Counted from the stretch's first letter, positions 1-5,907 are shown. The stretch: 6,014 nt of DNA from an uncultured Oscillospiraceae bacterium (GCA_900552985.1 USBP01000103.1:1-6014); one strand, 5' to 3'. Made by a program: numbers and translations. The notes: a model not told the origin generated them from the letters alone.

Positions 1-6
1 GCGGTT

Positions 7-1410
7 TTATTTTGAAAAAGTAAGGCCGGCGATATATTTTTTATAAAAGTTGACGCATTCTCCGATCGAAGCTACGTCAAGATTTTCATTGTCGCTGTGG
101 ACTGTCGCAAACTGCTCTTTGGAAAGGCTGATCGGCGCGAAGCGGTAAATGTTGTCTGCAACGCCGCTTAACCGGCGGGCGTCTGTGCCTGCTGTCAGGA
201 GATAGGGCGCAACCACGACGGAGGGGAAGATCTCATTCACAACGCTGCGCAGGTAATCAAAAGACGCGCATTGAAAATCAGCGGGCCTGCAATAATCTGT
301 GCTTTCCAGCTCAACGGTAATCCCGTATTTTGCGGCGACTCTTTTGAACGTTTCCACATCCTTTTGAAGATCCTCTTCCCTTACACAGCGGAAAAATGCC
401 GTGGCCTGCACCTGCTTTGACTGGATATGATCCTTGCCGTCAACCGTTTCAATTTTGTTAAAGGATACAGTCGTGCCCAGCATGGCCCCAACCTGAGCGT
501 TTACCTTCGGCAGGATTTTAAGCATCGGCCTGCGGAAAAGCTTCCAGCTCGTGAAAATGCAGCGCAAAGGATAGCTCATATAGGGCATCGTCTCTAAAAA
601 GGTCGCCTCTACCTCGGGATAGAAGCGCCGGATGTACTTGATGTTTTCAGCCTCGCAGACAAACCGGCACATCCGCACCAGCGGGTTGTCGCTTTTGCCG
701 GTGAGCCCCGAATGGCCTCCATCTGCGCTCGTATCTTTTGTGGCGGTGCAGCGGTACGCATGCCTGCCTTTTTCGTGCACTGCTATCATGGCGCAGCGGC
801 GTTTGACTGTAGGCACCATTCCGTCTACAATCGCGCCGCCTTCATCGAGCACTGTCTCGAAGTGGATATTGTTTGCCTTGAAATAGGCCAGCGCGTTCAG
901 CATACCATCCCCGCTTGTTTCCTCATTGGCGGAGGAAGCGATATAGACATTGCAGGGGAACTCCACGTTTTCACCCAGCAGCTCCTCCACTGCCTGCATC
1001 TCGGCAAAAAGGGGCGTCTTGGTATCCACTGTGCCGCGCCCGAACAGCTTGCCGTCATGTATCTCCGCAGCAAAGGGGGGGTATTTCCAGTTTTCCGAAG
1101 CCTCCACCACGTCGTGGTGGCTCATAATCAAAATGTTTTTATCGCTTTTGCCCTCAATTTGAAACAGGAGGCAGTGCTCCAGAGGAATTTTTTTGCCTTT
1201 TTGATGAAGGAGCGGGAACTCCTGCTCAATCGTTTCATAAAACTTTTTATATTGAGCGTCGTTTCTGCCGTCTTCCCTATATACAGTTTGGCAGCCAATC
1301 ATTTTTTGCAGCTTTTGCACATACTCCTGCAGATGGGCGCTATCCGCGCCAACGTTGGGCCGGTCGGACGCCGTCCTTTTCTTCGCCGCCGTGATCGCTT
1401 TGATAAACAT
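7..1410 (-). CDS. M20 family zinc metallopeptidase, CPS1/PM20D1-like carboxypeptidase or aminoacylase
   Basis: Complete 467-residue protein that probably hydrolyses a peptide or N-acyl/N-carbamoyl amino-acid bond with a two-metal site in the cytoplasm; no signal peptide is visible. The M20 motifs occur in order: SHHDVV (97-102; His98 and Asp100), GRGTVDTK (124-131; bridging Asp129), ANEETSG (161-167; catalytic Glu163 and metal ligand Glu164), LDEGG (188-192; Asp189), GGHSG in the lid domain (231-235; His233) and TVHSDNE near the C-terminus (His438). All expected catalytic and metal residues are therefore present. Length and the long insert between lid and C-terminal half fit the CPS1/PM20D1 branch better than the shorter DapE/ArgE types. 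The ATG at 1410 follows a strong GGAGG six bases upstream. It is the last gene of a three-gene minus-strand operon, 37 bases after the transporter. The family call is firm, the substrate is unknown. Confidence 0.93.
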   Translation of the reverse strand: MFIKAITAAKKRTASDRPNVGADSAHLQEYVQKLQKMIGCQTVYREDGRNDAQYKKFYETIEQEFPLLHQKGKKIPLEHCLLFQIEGKSDKNILIMSHHDVVEASENWKYPPFAAEIHDGKLFGRGTVDTKTPLFAEMQAVEELLGENVEFPCNVYIASSANEETSGDGMLNALAYFKANNIHFETVLDEGGAIVDGMVPTVKRRCAMIAVHEKGRHAYRCTATKDTSADGGHSGLTGKSDNPLVRMCRFVCEAENIKYIRRFYPEVEATFLETMPYMSYPLRCIFTSWKLFRRPMLKILPKVNAQVGAMLGTTVSFNKIETVDGKDHIQSKQVQATAFFRCVREEDLQKDVETFKRVAAKYGITVELESTDYCRPADFQCASFDYLRSVVNEIFPSVVVAPYLLTAGTDARRLSGVADNIYRFAPISLSKEQFATVHSDNENLDVASIGECVNFYKKYIAGLTFSK

Positions 1411-1447
1411 GATAAACCTCCGTTGCAGCAGTTGTTACCTGGCGAGC

Positions 1448-2857
1448 TCAATTCTTATCGTCCGGCTGCTCCTGCCTGTATTTTTTGATAATACGCATCA
1501 CTTTTTTATCATCATATATCACAAAGAAAATCGCAGATACCAGGCTGAAACCCGAGGCGAACAACCCGGTTAATTTGATGCCCTGCAGTGTTACGGTTTC
1601 GCCGGGAGCCGCTCCAATAGCCAGCACGCTGGACACGATGACCATTGCAATTGCATAGCCTATTTTTTCGATAAAGGATTTGGAAGCGGAGAAAATCCCC
1701 TCCCGATTGACGCCGTTCTGGAGGCTGTCCGCCTGGATGATATCCGAAACGACCGCCTGGGGCAAAACGTTGATCGCGGCAAAGGGATAGGCAACCGCGA
1801 TCCCCATCAAAATGCCCAGAAGCAGCTCGTGGCCAGGCATCAGGCTTACAATGCTGTCGCCAAAATAAATCAGGAAAAACAGCGCCGTGAACAGGAAGGA
1901 AGCAATAATCAGAAGGATGCGCTTATTATATTTCCTGCTGATATGAAGAATCAGGGGGAAGCAGGCAATGGCAGTTACAATTGCGGCAAGCATGACCAGG
2001 AACGCCTGAGACTCCGGTATCCGTATCAGGTCAACAATATAGTAAATCATCGTTGTCTGGAAAAACGCCATGGAAATGTAGCTGGCAAGATCCCCGATGG
2101 TGAATATGACAAAGTTTTTATTTTTGAAAACAGATTTAAAAGATTGGAGAAAGGAATCTGTGGGGATGCTGGTGTGCTGCAAATATTTTTTTTCGTTAAA
2201 GGCGAATGCACTTGCGAGCAGGCAGATAAGCCCCACAACGGCAAAAATCAGGAACACAAGCCTCCAAGACCAGAGCGGAGAAAAGCCTGCATTTTTGAAC
2301 AGGTTGACGAACAGCGTGGTAGCATACATGACCGCGCTTGAGCCCATAAAGAAAACCGTGCTGATCGCGTAGTATCCAACGCGCATTTTCGGATCAGGGA
2401 TGATTTCGGGGATCAGAGCGCGCTGGGGGATAAAATATAAGGTATATGCAACATAATACATGACAATAAAAAAGCCCACCCAAACAGCGTTCAAAACACT
2501 CCCTGCGGTAAACGGGGCGAAAAAAATCAGAAGCACGCAAACCGCATAGGGAATCGCAGAAGCTCTCAAAAAGGGCATGCGCCGGCCCCATTTGCTTGTG
2601 CATTTATCAGACCAGTTCGCTACAAGAGGATCTGTTACGGCGTCAACGACCTTGCTCACACCTGTGATCAGAGCCATGATGGTGATGAACCCCAAAATCT
2701 TATTTGACGGCAGTAAATTCGGCAGCCCTGACGCCGCTGTAGGTTGATAAAAATAAAGCAGGTAGTTGCCGATCATACCGTTAAACAGGCCCTTGGCAAT
2801 ATCTGCCAAGAAATACTGAATAATTTTGCCTCTTGGCAGGACGTTATTGTTAGGCAT
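1448..2857 (-). CDS. GPH-family (MelB-type) cation symporter, MFS superfamily
   Basis: Integral membrane protein of 469 residues, the usual length for glycoside-pentoside-hexuronide:cation symporters, with about 12 hydrophobic segments. The signature is clear: DAVTDPLVANWSDK (72-85) followed by SKWGRRMPF (88-96). Asp72 and Asp76 have the spacing of the MelB cation-site aspartates. A second family motif lies at 381-400 (NGVNREG...SFIEKIG). The family couples Na+, H+ or Li+ to uptake of sugars or other small solutes; the substrate cannot be read from sequence. I chose the ATG at 2857, which overlaps the end of the upstream gene by 8 bases and follows a GGGG run about 7 bases away. The open frame runs on to 3139, but that extension lies inside the upstream gene in another frame, is not hydrophobic and is not needed. 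Translational coupling with the upstream gene is likely. Its place between two hydrolase genes suggests it imports their substrate. Confidence 0.92.
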   Translation of the reverse strand: MPNNNVLPRGKIIQYFLADIAKGLFNGMIGNYLLYFYQPTAASGLPNLLPSNKILGFITIMALITGVSKVVDAVTDPLVANWSDKCTSKWGRRMPFLRASAIPYAVCVLLIFFAPFTAGSVLNAVWVGFFIVMYYVAYTLYFIPQRALIPEIIPDPKMRVGYYAISTVFFMGSSAVMYATTLFVNLFKNAGFSPLWSWRLVFLIFAVVGLICLLASAFAFNEKKYLQHTSIPTDSFLQSFKSVFKNKNFVIFTIGDLASYISMAFFQTTMIYYIVDLIRIPESQAFLVMLAAIVTAIACFPLILHISRKYNKRILLIIASFLFTALFFLIYFGDSIVSLMPGHELLLGILMGIAVAYPFAAINVLPQAVVSDIIQADSLQNGVNREGIFSASKSFIEKIGYAIAMVIVSSVLAIGAAPGETVTLQGIKLTGLFASGFSLVSAIFFVIYDDKKVMRIIKKYRQEQPDDKN

Positions 2858-3380
2858 GGTTTTCCCCTTTCCCCGCATTTTCGTCGCGGACAAACCTGAT
2901 TTTGCAGCAGTCGCAGCCCTCGGCAATGGTTTGCTCCAAATTGAGCCGGCCCCCGAACTGAGAAATGATGCCCCGATCGCCACACATGGCGCAGTCGCAA
3001 AGTTTTTTAATTTTTTCATCGTCATAGCCCATTTTTTGCCATGCTTTGACAAGCGGGCAGTAGTGAAAATCAATCGAAAGCGTATCGTGCGTACACTCGA
3101 TGATATCCATTTCAAAAACCTTGCGGGCGAAATAGCCAAACAGATTTTTCTTTAAAACACGAAAATCCTTTGAGCCCTCCGAAAGCGTCTTGCCCTGAAT
3201 GCATCCACAGCGCCGGATGGCGTCGCCAGCGTACTCCTCCATCGGCAGGCCGTGCTTTTCCGCCTCGTCAGACAGCACTGCCAGCCACATCGCGCGGTGC
3301 TCCAGCTGCTCGCGAATCCGGCCGAACGCGTAACGGCTCAGGGGGCTTTTTAATCCGGTTTCGTTTTTAATTTTGCTCAT
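2850..3380 (-). CDS. L-2-amino-thiazoline-4-carboxylic acid hydrolase family protein
   Basis: 176-residue soluble protein resembling the ATC hydrolase family (Pfam ATC_hydrolase). Its characterised Pseudomonas member opens the thiazoline ring of ATC to give N-carbamoyl-L-cysteine on the way to L-cysteine. Family-like segments are HYCPLVKAWQKMG (106-118), LCDCAMCGDRG (127-137) and LEQTIAEGCDCCKIRF (148-163). The protein is cysteine-rich, with ten Cys, several in close groups (C128/C130/C133 and C156/C158/C159). I prefer the ATG at 3380: it lies 6-7 bases from the AGAGGG ribosome site, whereas the adjacent GTG at 3383 is only 3-4 bases away and would add one residue. This is the first gene of the minus-strand operon; its stop codon lies inside the start of the transporter gene. 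Many clostridial members of this family are untested, so the exact substrate is open. Confidence 0.8.
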   Translation of the reverse strand: MSKIKNETGLKSPLSRYAFGRIREQLEHRAMWLAVLSDEAEKHGLPMEEYAGDAIRRCGCIQGKTLSEGSKDFRVLKKNLFGYFARKVFEMDIIECTHDTLSIDFHYCPLVKAWQKMGYDDEKIKKLCDCAMCGDRGIISQFGGRLNLEQTIAEGCDCCKIRFVRDENAGKGENHA

Positions 3381-3395
3381 CACAATCCCTCTTTT

Positions 3396-3411
3396 TCCGA
3401 TAAAAATCGGA
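3396..3411. repeat. Perfect 6-bp inverted repeat at the operon transcription start (possible operator)
   Basis: TCCGAT and ATCGGA are separated by AAAA. The repeat lies just downstream of the -10 box, over the predicted start of transcription and upstream of the ribosome site. This is a usual place for a repressor operator; it could equally form a small 5' hairpin in the mRNA. No regulator gene is in the window to pair it with. Confidence 0.4.
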
Positions 3412-3415
3412 TTTT

Positions 3416-3444
3416 ATTGTACATTTTTGAGCAGTAAAAATCAA
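3416..3444 (-). promoter_or_regulatory. Housekeeping-type promoter of the hydrolase-transporter-peptidase operon
   Basis: Read on the minus strand, TTGATT (3444-3439) and TACAAT (3421-3416) are separated by exactly 17 bases in an AT-rich stretch. They match four of six and five of six bases of the sigma-A consensus. Transcription would start near 3409, giving a leader of about 30 bases before the ATG at 3380. Confidence 0.6.
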
Positions 3445-3502
3445 TCAAATTTATAAAATTAACTGCTTTTTCTATGGCTTTACAATTGCATCAGTATACA
3501 AG

Positions 3503-3675
3503 GGGAACATCGCCGTCAGGGTAGCTGGCTATGTTCTCAGGCTCAGCTGGCGGCAGCCAACCATCGCCCTGCTGCCTTGTCATCCTGCGCCTTGGGGATG
3601 CCTTTGGAGTGTTCGGCCCATGGCCGTGCTTCCAGCACGGCAGACAGCGCAGCTTTCCCTGCCGGATAATGCAGG
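3503..3675. other. GC-rich non-coding stretch with five consecutive hairpins
   Basis: This is the core of the 3381-3856 gap, which holds no gene I can support. Five inverted repeats follow one another: 3503-3510 with 3531-3538 (8 pairs, one G-U, plus an inner GCC/GGC); 3552-3557 with 3571-3576; 3581-3586 with 3595-3600 (one G-U); 3623-3630 with 3634-3641 (8 perfect pairs, 3-base loop); and 3658-3662 with 3671-3675. None is followed by a T run on either strand, so they do not look like terminators. It may be a structured RNA, a regulatory region or an old element remnant; no known RNA family was recognised. An 84-codon minus-strand frame crosses it (3543-3797) but has no ribosome site and no recognisable sequence. 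Confidence 0.35.
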
Positions 3676-3792
3676 CGCAGCGTTGAAAACCGATGGATGC
3701 TCCTGTACAAAAATGCTTCTCGATAAATAAATGGGTTATCCGCCCCGCCTCCGTCCCCGAAAGGAGCGCTGCTCTTTTCTAAAACGGACGTG

Positions 3793-3821
3793 CACAAAAC
3801 GTACCGCTTTCACATAAGCTG
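3793..3821 (+). promoter_or_regulatory. Possible sporulation (sigma-K/sigma-E type) promoter of sigK
   Basis: CATAAGCTG at 3813-3821 resembles the CATAnnnTA -10 element of sigma-K promoters and shares CATA with sigma-E promoters. A CACA at 3793-3796 could serve as the short AC-type -35 element, with 17 bases between AC and CATA. It lies 35 bases upstream of the sigK start. The motifs are short and degenerate; the support comes mainly from expected regulation of sigK. Confidence 0.3.
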
Positions 3822-3856
3822 GTAATATCCTGTATCATCCGGAAGGGCGGGGTATC

Positions 3857-4573
3857 ATGTTTGCTTCATTGATGGGCCAGATTTTATCACACCTGCTCTA
3901 TTTCACACTCCATCTGAGCTCCTCCAGCTCCTTCCCCCCTCCCCTAAGCGCTGCAAAAGAGCGGGAGTATCTGGCGCGCATGAAGCAGGGCGATGAAACT
4001 GCGGCGGATATTCTGATTGAGCACAATCTCCGCCTGGTAGCGCATATTATCAAAAAATATTACGCCAGCTTTACCGATCAGGAGGATTTGATCTCCATCG
4101 GCACCATCGGCCTAATTAAAGGAATCCGAACCTTCAACGCCGAAAAGGGCACCCGCCTCGCGACCTACGCGGCGAGGTGTATTGAGAATGAAATCCTCAT
4201 GCACTTCCGGAGCCAGAAAAAGACCGCTCAGGATATTTCCATGAGCGATCCAATCGATATCGACAGCGAGGGGAACCCTCTGACGCTCTCCGATATTATT
4301 TATACAAACGATACAATTGCCGACGATCTGGATATCAAGCTAAAAAGCGAACAGCTGCGTCGATATGTCAGCGAATTGACCGATCCGCGCGAGCGAATGA
4401 TCATTGTGCTGCGATATGGATTGGCAAACGATATTCCCTTAACACAGCGCGAAGTGGCAAGCCGGCTGGATATCTCCCGATCGTATGTATCCCGCATTGA
4501 AAAAAAAGCGTTGGAAAAGCTGAAACGGAAGTTTGATGTGGGCACGGCGAAAAAGGAGACCAAACATTGCTGA
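3857..4573 (+). CDS. sigK: RNA polymerase sporulation sigma factor K (pro-sigma-K)
   Basis: 238-residue sigma-70 family protein that directs late mother-cell transcription during sporulation. Region 2 is very close to Bacillus subtilis sigma-K: IEHNLRLVAHIIKKYY (54-69), EDLISIGTIGLIKGI (76-90) and LATYAARCIENEILMHFR (101-118). Region 4 has TQREVASRLDISRSYVSRIE (196-215) as its helix-turn-helix. The N-terminus is a hydrophobic pro-sequence (about residues 1-20) followed by a serine run and FPPPLS, matching FPQPLS in B. subtilis. This implies membrane-held pro-sigma-K activated by a SpoIVFB-type protease. The ATG at 3857 gives a pro-sequence of normal length and follows the G-rich GGAAGGGCGGGG; the next Met (3872) would shorten it. 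The gene is uninterrupted, with no skin-type element inside. It stands alone, divergent from the operon on its left. Confidence 0.95.
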   Translation: MFASLMGQILSHLLYFTLHLSSSSSFPPPLSAAKEREYLARMKQGDETAADILIEHNLRLVAHIIKKYYASFTDQEDLISIGTIGLIKGIRTFNAEKGTRLATYAARCIENEILMHFRSQKKTAQDISMSDPIDIDSEGNPLTLSDIIYTNDTIADDLDIKLKSEQLRRYVSELTDPRERMIIVLRYGLANDIPLTQREVASRLDISRSYVSRIEKKALEKLKRKFDVGTAKKETKHC

Positions 4574-4584
4574 AGGAACAGGGG

Positions 4585-4622
4585 GAAGCAAACGCAGCCT
4601 TTCTGATGCGCATTTTTGCTTC
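4585..4622 (+). terminator. Hairpin 12 bases after sigK, possible weak terminator
   Basis: GAAGCAAA (4585-4592) pairs with TTTGCTTC (4615-4622), and CGCA (4593-4596) with TGCG (4607-4610), leaving a four-base bulge and a ten-base loop. The position directly after the sigK stop suits a terminator. The T run lies inside the 3' arm rather than after it, so this is not a classical intrinsic terminator. Confidence 0.35.
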
Positions 4623-4688
4623 GGCTGTATAAGGATCCCCTTAAAAAGGCTAATGAAGGCGGACGGCGGCGGCCACCTCATAGCCGAA
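4620..4688. repeat. Overlapping inverted repeats between sigK and the ABM gene
   Basis: TTCGGCTGT (4620-4628) can pair with ATAGCCGAA (4680-4688) over nine positions with one G-U. The same right arm can instead pair with GGCTA-a-TGA-a-GG (4648-4659) through CC-TCA-TAGCC (4676-4685), with two bulged A residues. The left arm also overlaps the hairpin at 4585-4622, so the folds exclude one another. The stretch 4574-4718 has no gene. Confidence 0.4.
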
Positions 4689-4718
4689 CGGTAAGGAATC
4701 AGCCCGGAAAATCCCCTA

Positions 4719-4747
4719 TTTCCACGCCCTCGGAATTGTGGTAAAAT
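4719..4747 (+). promoter_or_regulatory. Probable sigma-A promoter of the ABM-domain gene
   Basis: TTTCCA (4719-4724) and TAAAAT (4742-4747) are 17 bases apart, matching four and five of the six consensus bases. Transcription would begin near 4754, leaving a leader of about 28 bases that contains the GGAG ribosome site. Base composition shifts from GC-rich to AT-rich just here. Confidence 0.5.
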
Positions 4748-4781
4748 GAAAGACAGAGAAACGGAGATTGGAGAAAACCAA

Positions 4782-5114
4782 ATGGCTATTACAATTAACA
4801 TCTACTACAAAGGAAAAAAGGGAAACGCAAAAAGATTTGCAGAAGAAATGATTTCAAGCGGTACTGTGAATGACATCCGTGCAGAAACAGGGAATATCAG
4901 ATATGAATATTTCCTTCCGATTGAGGATGAGGAAACAGTATTGCTCATTGATAGTTGGGTAGATCAACATTCGTTAGATGCTCATCATGCCTCACCTATG
5001 ATGGAAAAAATTTCTAATCTCAGGGAAAAATATGATTTGCATATGAAAGTAGAACGATATGTATCTGAGGAAAATGGAATTTCAGCGACGGATACCGCCT
5101 TTATAAGAGCGTAA
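4782..5114 (+). CDS. Antibiotic biosynthesis monooxygenase (ABM) domain protein, YgiN-like putative quinol monooxygenase
   Basis: 110-residue single-domain protein of the dimeric ferredoxin-like ABM fold. Typical features occur in order: an N-terminal strand (ITINIYYKGKKG, 3-14), a helix (NAKRFAEEMI, 15-24), AETGNIRYEYF (34-44), and the family core DSWVDQHSLDAHHASPMM (57-74) with the usual W and H residues, ending in a strand LHMKVERY (86-93). Family members oxidise quinols or aromatic compounds without a metal or flavin, but many small members have no tested activity. The ATG at 4782 lies 8 bases after GGAG. An in-frame ATG at 4746 is rejected because it overlaps the -10 box, lacks a ribosome site and would add 12 polar residues before the first strand. 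It is a cytoplasmic protein from an AT-richer stretch; the broken GNAT gene follows 137 bases later. Confidence 0.85.
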   Translation: MAITINIYYKGKKGNAKRFAEEMISSGTVNDIRAETGNIRYEYFLPIEDEETVLLIDSWVDQHSLDAHHASPMMEKISNLREKYDLHMKVERYVSEENGISATDTAFIRA

Positions 5115-5128
5115 ATCGCCCTGTCATA

Positions 5129-5156
5129 CAAGCGTGTACGGAGGAAATAACGCTTG
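5129..5156 (+). repeat. 7-bp inverted repeat with GGAGG in its loop
   Basis: CAAGCGT (5129-5135) and ACGCTTG (5150-5156) are perfect complements around a 14-base loop holding the Shine-Dalgarno-like GGAGG (5140-5144). A TTG at 5154-5156 sits 9 bases after GGAGG and opens a 25-codon frame to 5231. No T run follows, so a terminator is unlikely. It could be an RNA structure that affects translation in the ABM-GNAT gap. Confidence 0.35.
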
Positions 5157-5277
5157 GAGAGAACACCAGCCCAAACAACTATGGCTGGAATTGCCGATGA
5201 AAAGAAAACCGAACCGAAAATGGCAATATAAATTTGCTGATACAGGTGGGAATGATTTTGAAAATATATTTGGTTAA
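5134..5277 (+). other. Short open frame between the ABM and GNAT genes, possible gene remnant
   Basis: A frame runs from a GTG at 5134 (or an ATG at 5197) to a TAA at 5275-5277, 47 codons from the GTG. The part WREHQPKQLWLELP followed by MKRKPNRKWQYKFADTGG has a protein-like residue mix rather than the look of random translation. There is no good ribosome site before the GTG or the ATG, and its end overlaps the start of the GNAT gene. I do not recognise it. It may be a fragment of an older gene or chance. Confidence 0.15.
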
Positions 5278-5787
5278 GCCTGACTTAATGTATTTTGAGC
5301 AATATAATGAAATGATGGAAGAATGGATTAACAGCAATACGCAAATTGCACCATGGTTTTTAGAGAAACCATTTCAGACGATTGCAGATTTGCACAGTTT
5401 ATAAGAATGTTAAACGATATTGAGCATGGTATTGTTGATAAAAAATTTGCTTCTTCTACTTCTTATTTTGCGATTGATGAAAATGATAATTTAATAGGGG
5501 CTGGCAGCCTTCGTCACTATTTAACAGAGGACGGCCTTCATTCATGGGGACATACCGGATATGGGGTAAGACCCTCTGAACGAAAAAAAGGATATGCGAC
5601 GCAGATAGAAAAATGCCTGCTTGAAGAAGCAAAAAAGAGACATATACGAAGGGTTTTAGTGGGCGTCCATGAATCCAATACCGGGTCAATAAGAGTGATT
5701 GAAAAATGTGGCGGAAAGCTAGAAAATACCGTCTCTTTTGAAGAAGATCCTATTTTAATTAGAAGATATTGGATTGACAATCGGTAA
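5252..5787 (+). pseudogene. GNAT family N-acetyltransferase, broken by a one-base deletion
   Basis: Two frames together encode one GNAT protein of about 178 residues. The first frame starts at ATG 5252 (MILKIYLVKPDL...) and gives 50 residues ending at TAA 5402-5404. It carries the usual N-terminal part (YNEMMEEWINSNTQIAPWFL). The second frame runs to 5787 and carries AQFIRMLNDIEHG, the core IDENDNLIGAGSLRHYL, the acetyl-CoA loop VRPSERKKGYAT, and ESNTGSIRVIEKCGGKLE. Adding one T to the TTT at 5389-5391 restores IAD-F-AQF without a break. Starting instead at ATG 5353 would give 144 residues, but this ATG has no ribosome site, its first 13 residues are out-of-frame sequence, and the N-terminal strand and helix would be lost. 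TTG 5258 is an alternative true start, better spaced from AGGTGG. The family acetylates amines from acetyl-CoA; the substrate is unknown. A sequencing error in the T run is possible. Confidence 0.8.
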
Positions 5788-5820
5788 TGCAACAAATCCA
5801 GCTAAGTCTGTCAACGGTAG

Positions 5821-5855
5821 GGGCGCGTTGCAGAATGAATATCTGAAACGCGCCC
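5821..5855. repeat. Strong 9-bp hairpin downstream of the GNAT gene
   Basis: GGGCGCGTT (5821-5829) pairs perfectly with AACGCGCCC (5847-5855). After a G/A mismatch, CAGA (5831-5834) pairs with TCTG (5842-5845) around a seven-base loop. It begins 33 bases after the GNAT stop. There is no T run on either side, so it could be a non-classical transcript end or a REP-like palindromic element. The remaining 3' stretch, 5788-6014, contains no supportable gene. Confidence 0.5.
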
Positions 5856-5907
5856 AGTCGCATACAACGAAACCAGGCATTCATTCAAATATCAAAGAAA
5901 ACCTCTC

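Noticed and set aside
712..1488. Plus-strand open frame of 258 codons
   Set aside because: It is the antisense shadow of the M20 gene, whose motifs are complete on the minus strand.
1829..2341. Plus-strand open frame of 170 codons
   Set aside because: Antisense to the transporter gene; low-complexity, strongly polar product with no recognisable domain.
2858..3139. Upstream extension of the transporter reading frame
   Set aside because: It lies wholly within the ATC-hydrolase-like gene in another frame, lacks membrane-protein character, and a good start with ribosome site exists at 2857.
3623..3641. Hairpin as an intrinsic terminator
   Set aside because: The stem is perfect, but neither strand shows a following T run and no gene ends nearby.
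3543..3797. Minus-strand open frame of 84 codons in the intergenic gap
   Set aside because: No ribosome site, no recognisable domain, and it covers hairpin-rich DNA; kept only as an alternative explanation for that stretch.
3480..3856. RNase P RNA, 6S RNA, SRP RNA, tmRNA or common riboswitch
   Set aside because: I looked for the conserved cores of these RNAs by eye and found none; a covariance search would settle it.
4746..4781. Earlier in-frame ATG for the ABM gene
   Set aside because: It overlaps the -10 box, has no ribosome site and adds polar residues before the first strand of the fold.
4300..4801. Minus-strand frames opposite sigK and its downstream region
   Set aside because: Shadows of sigK or of non-coding DNA, without motifs or ribosome sites.
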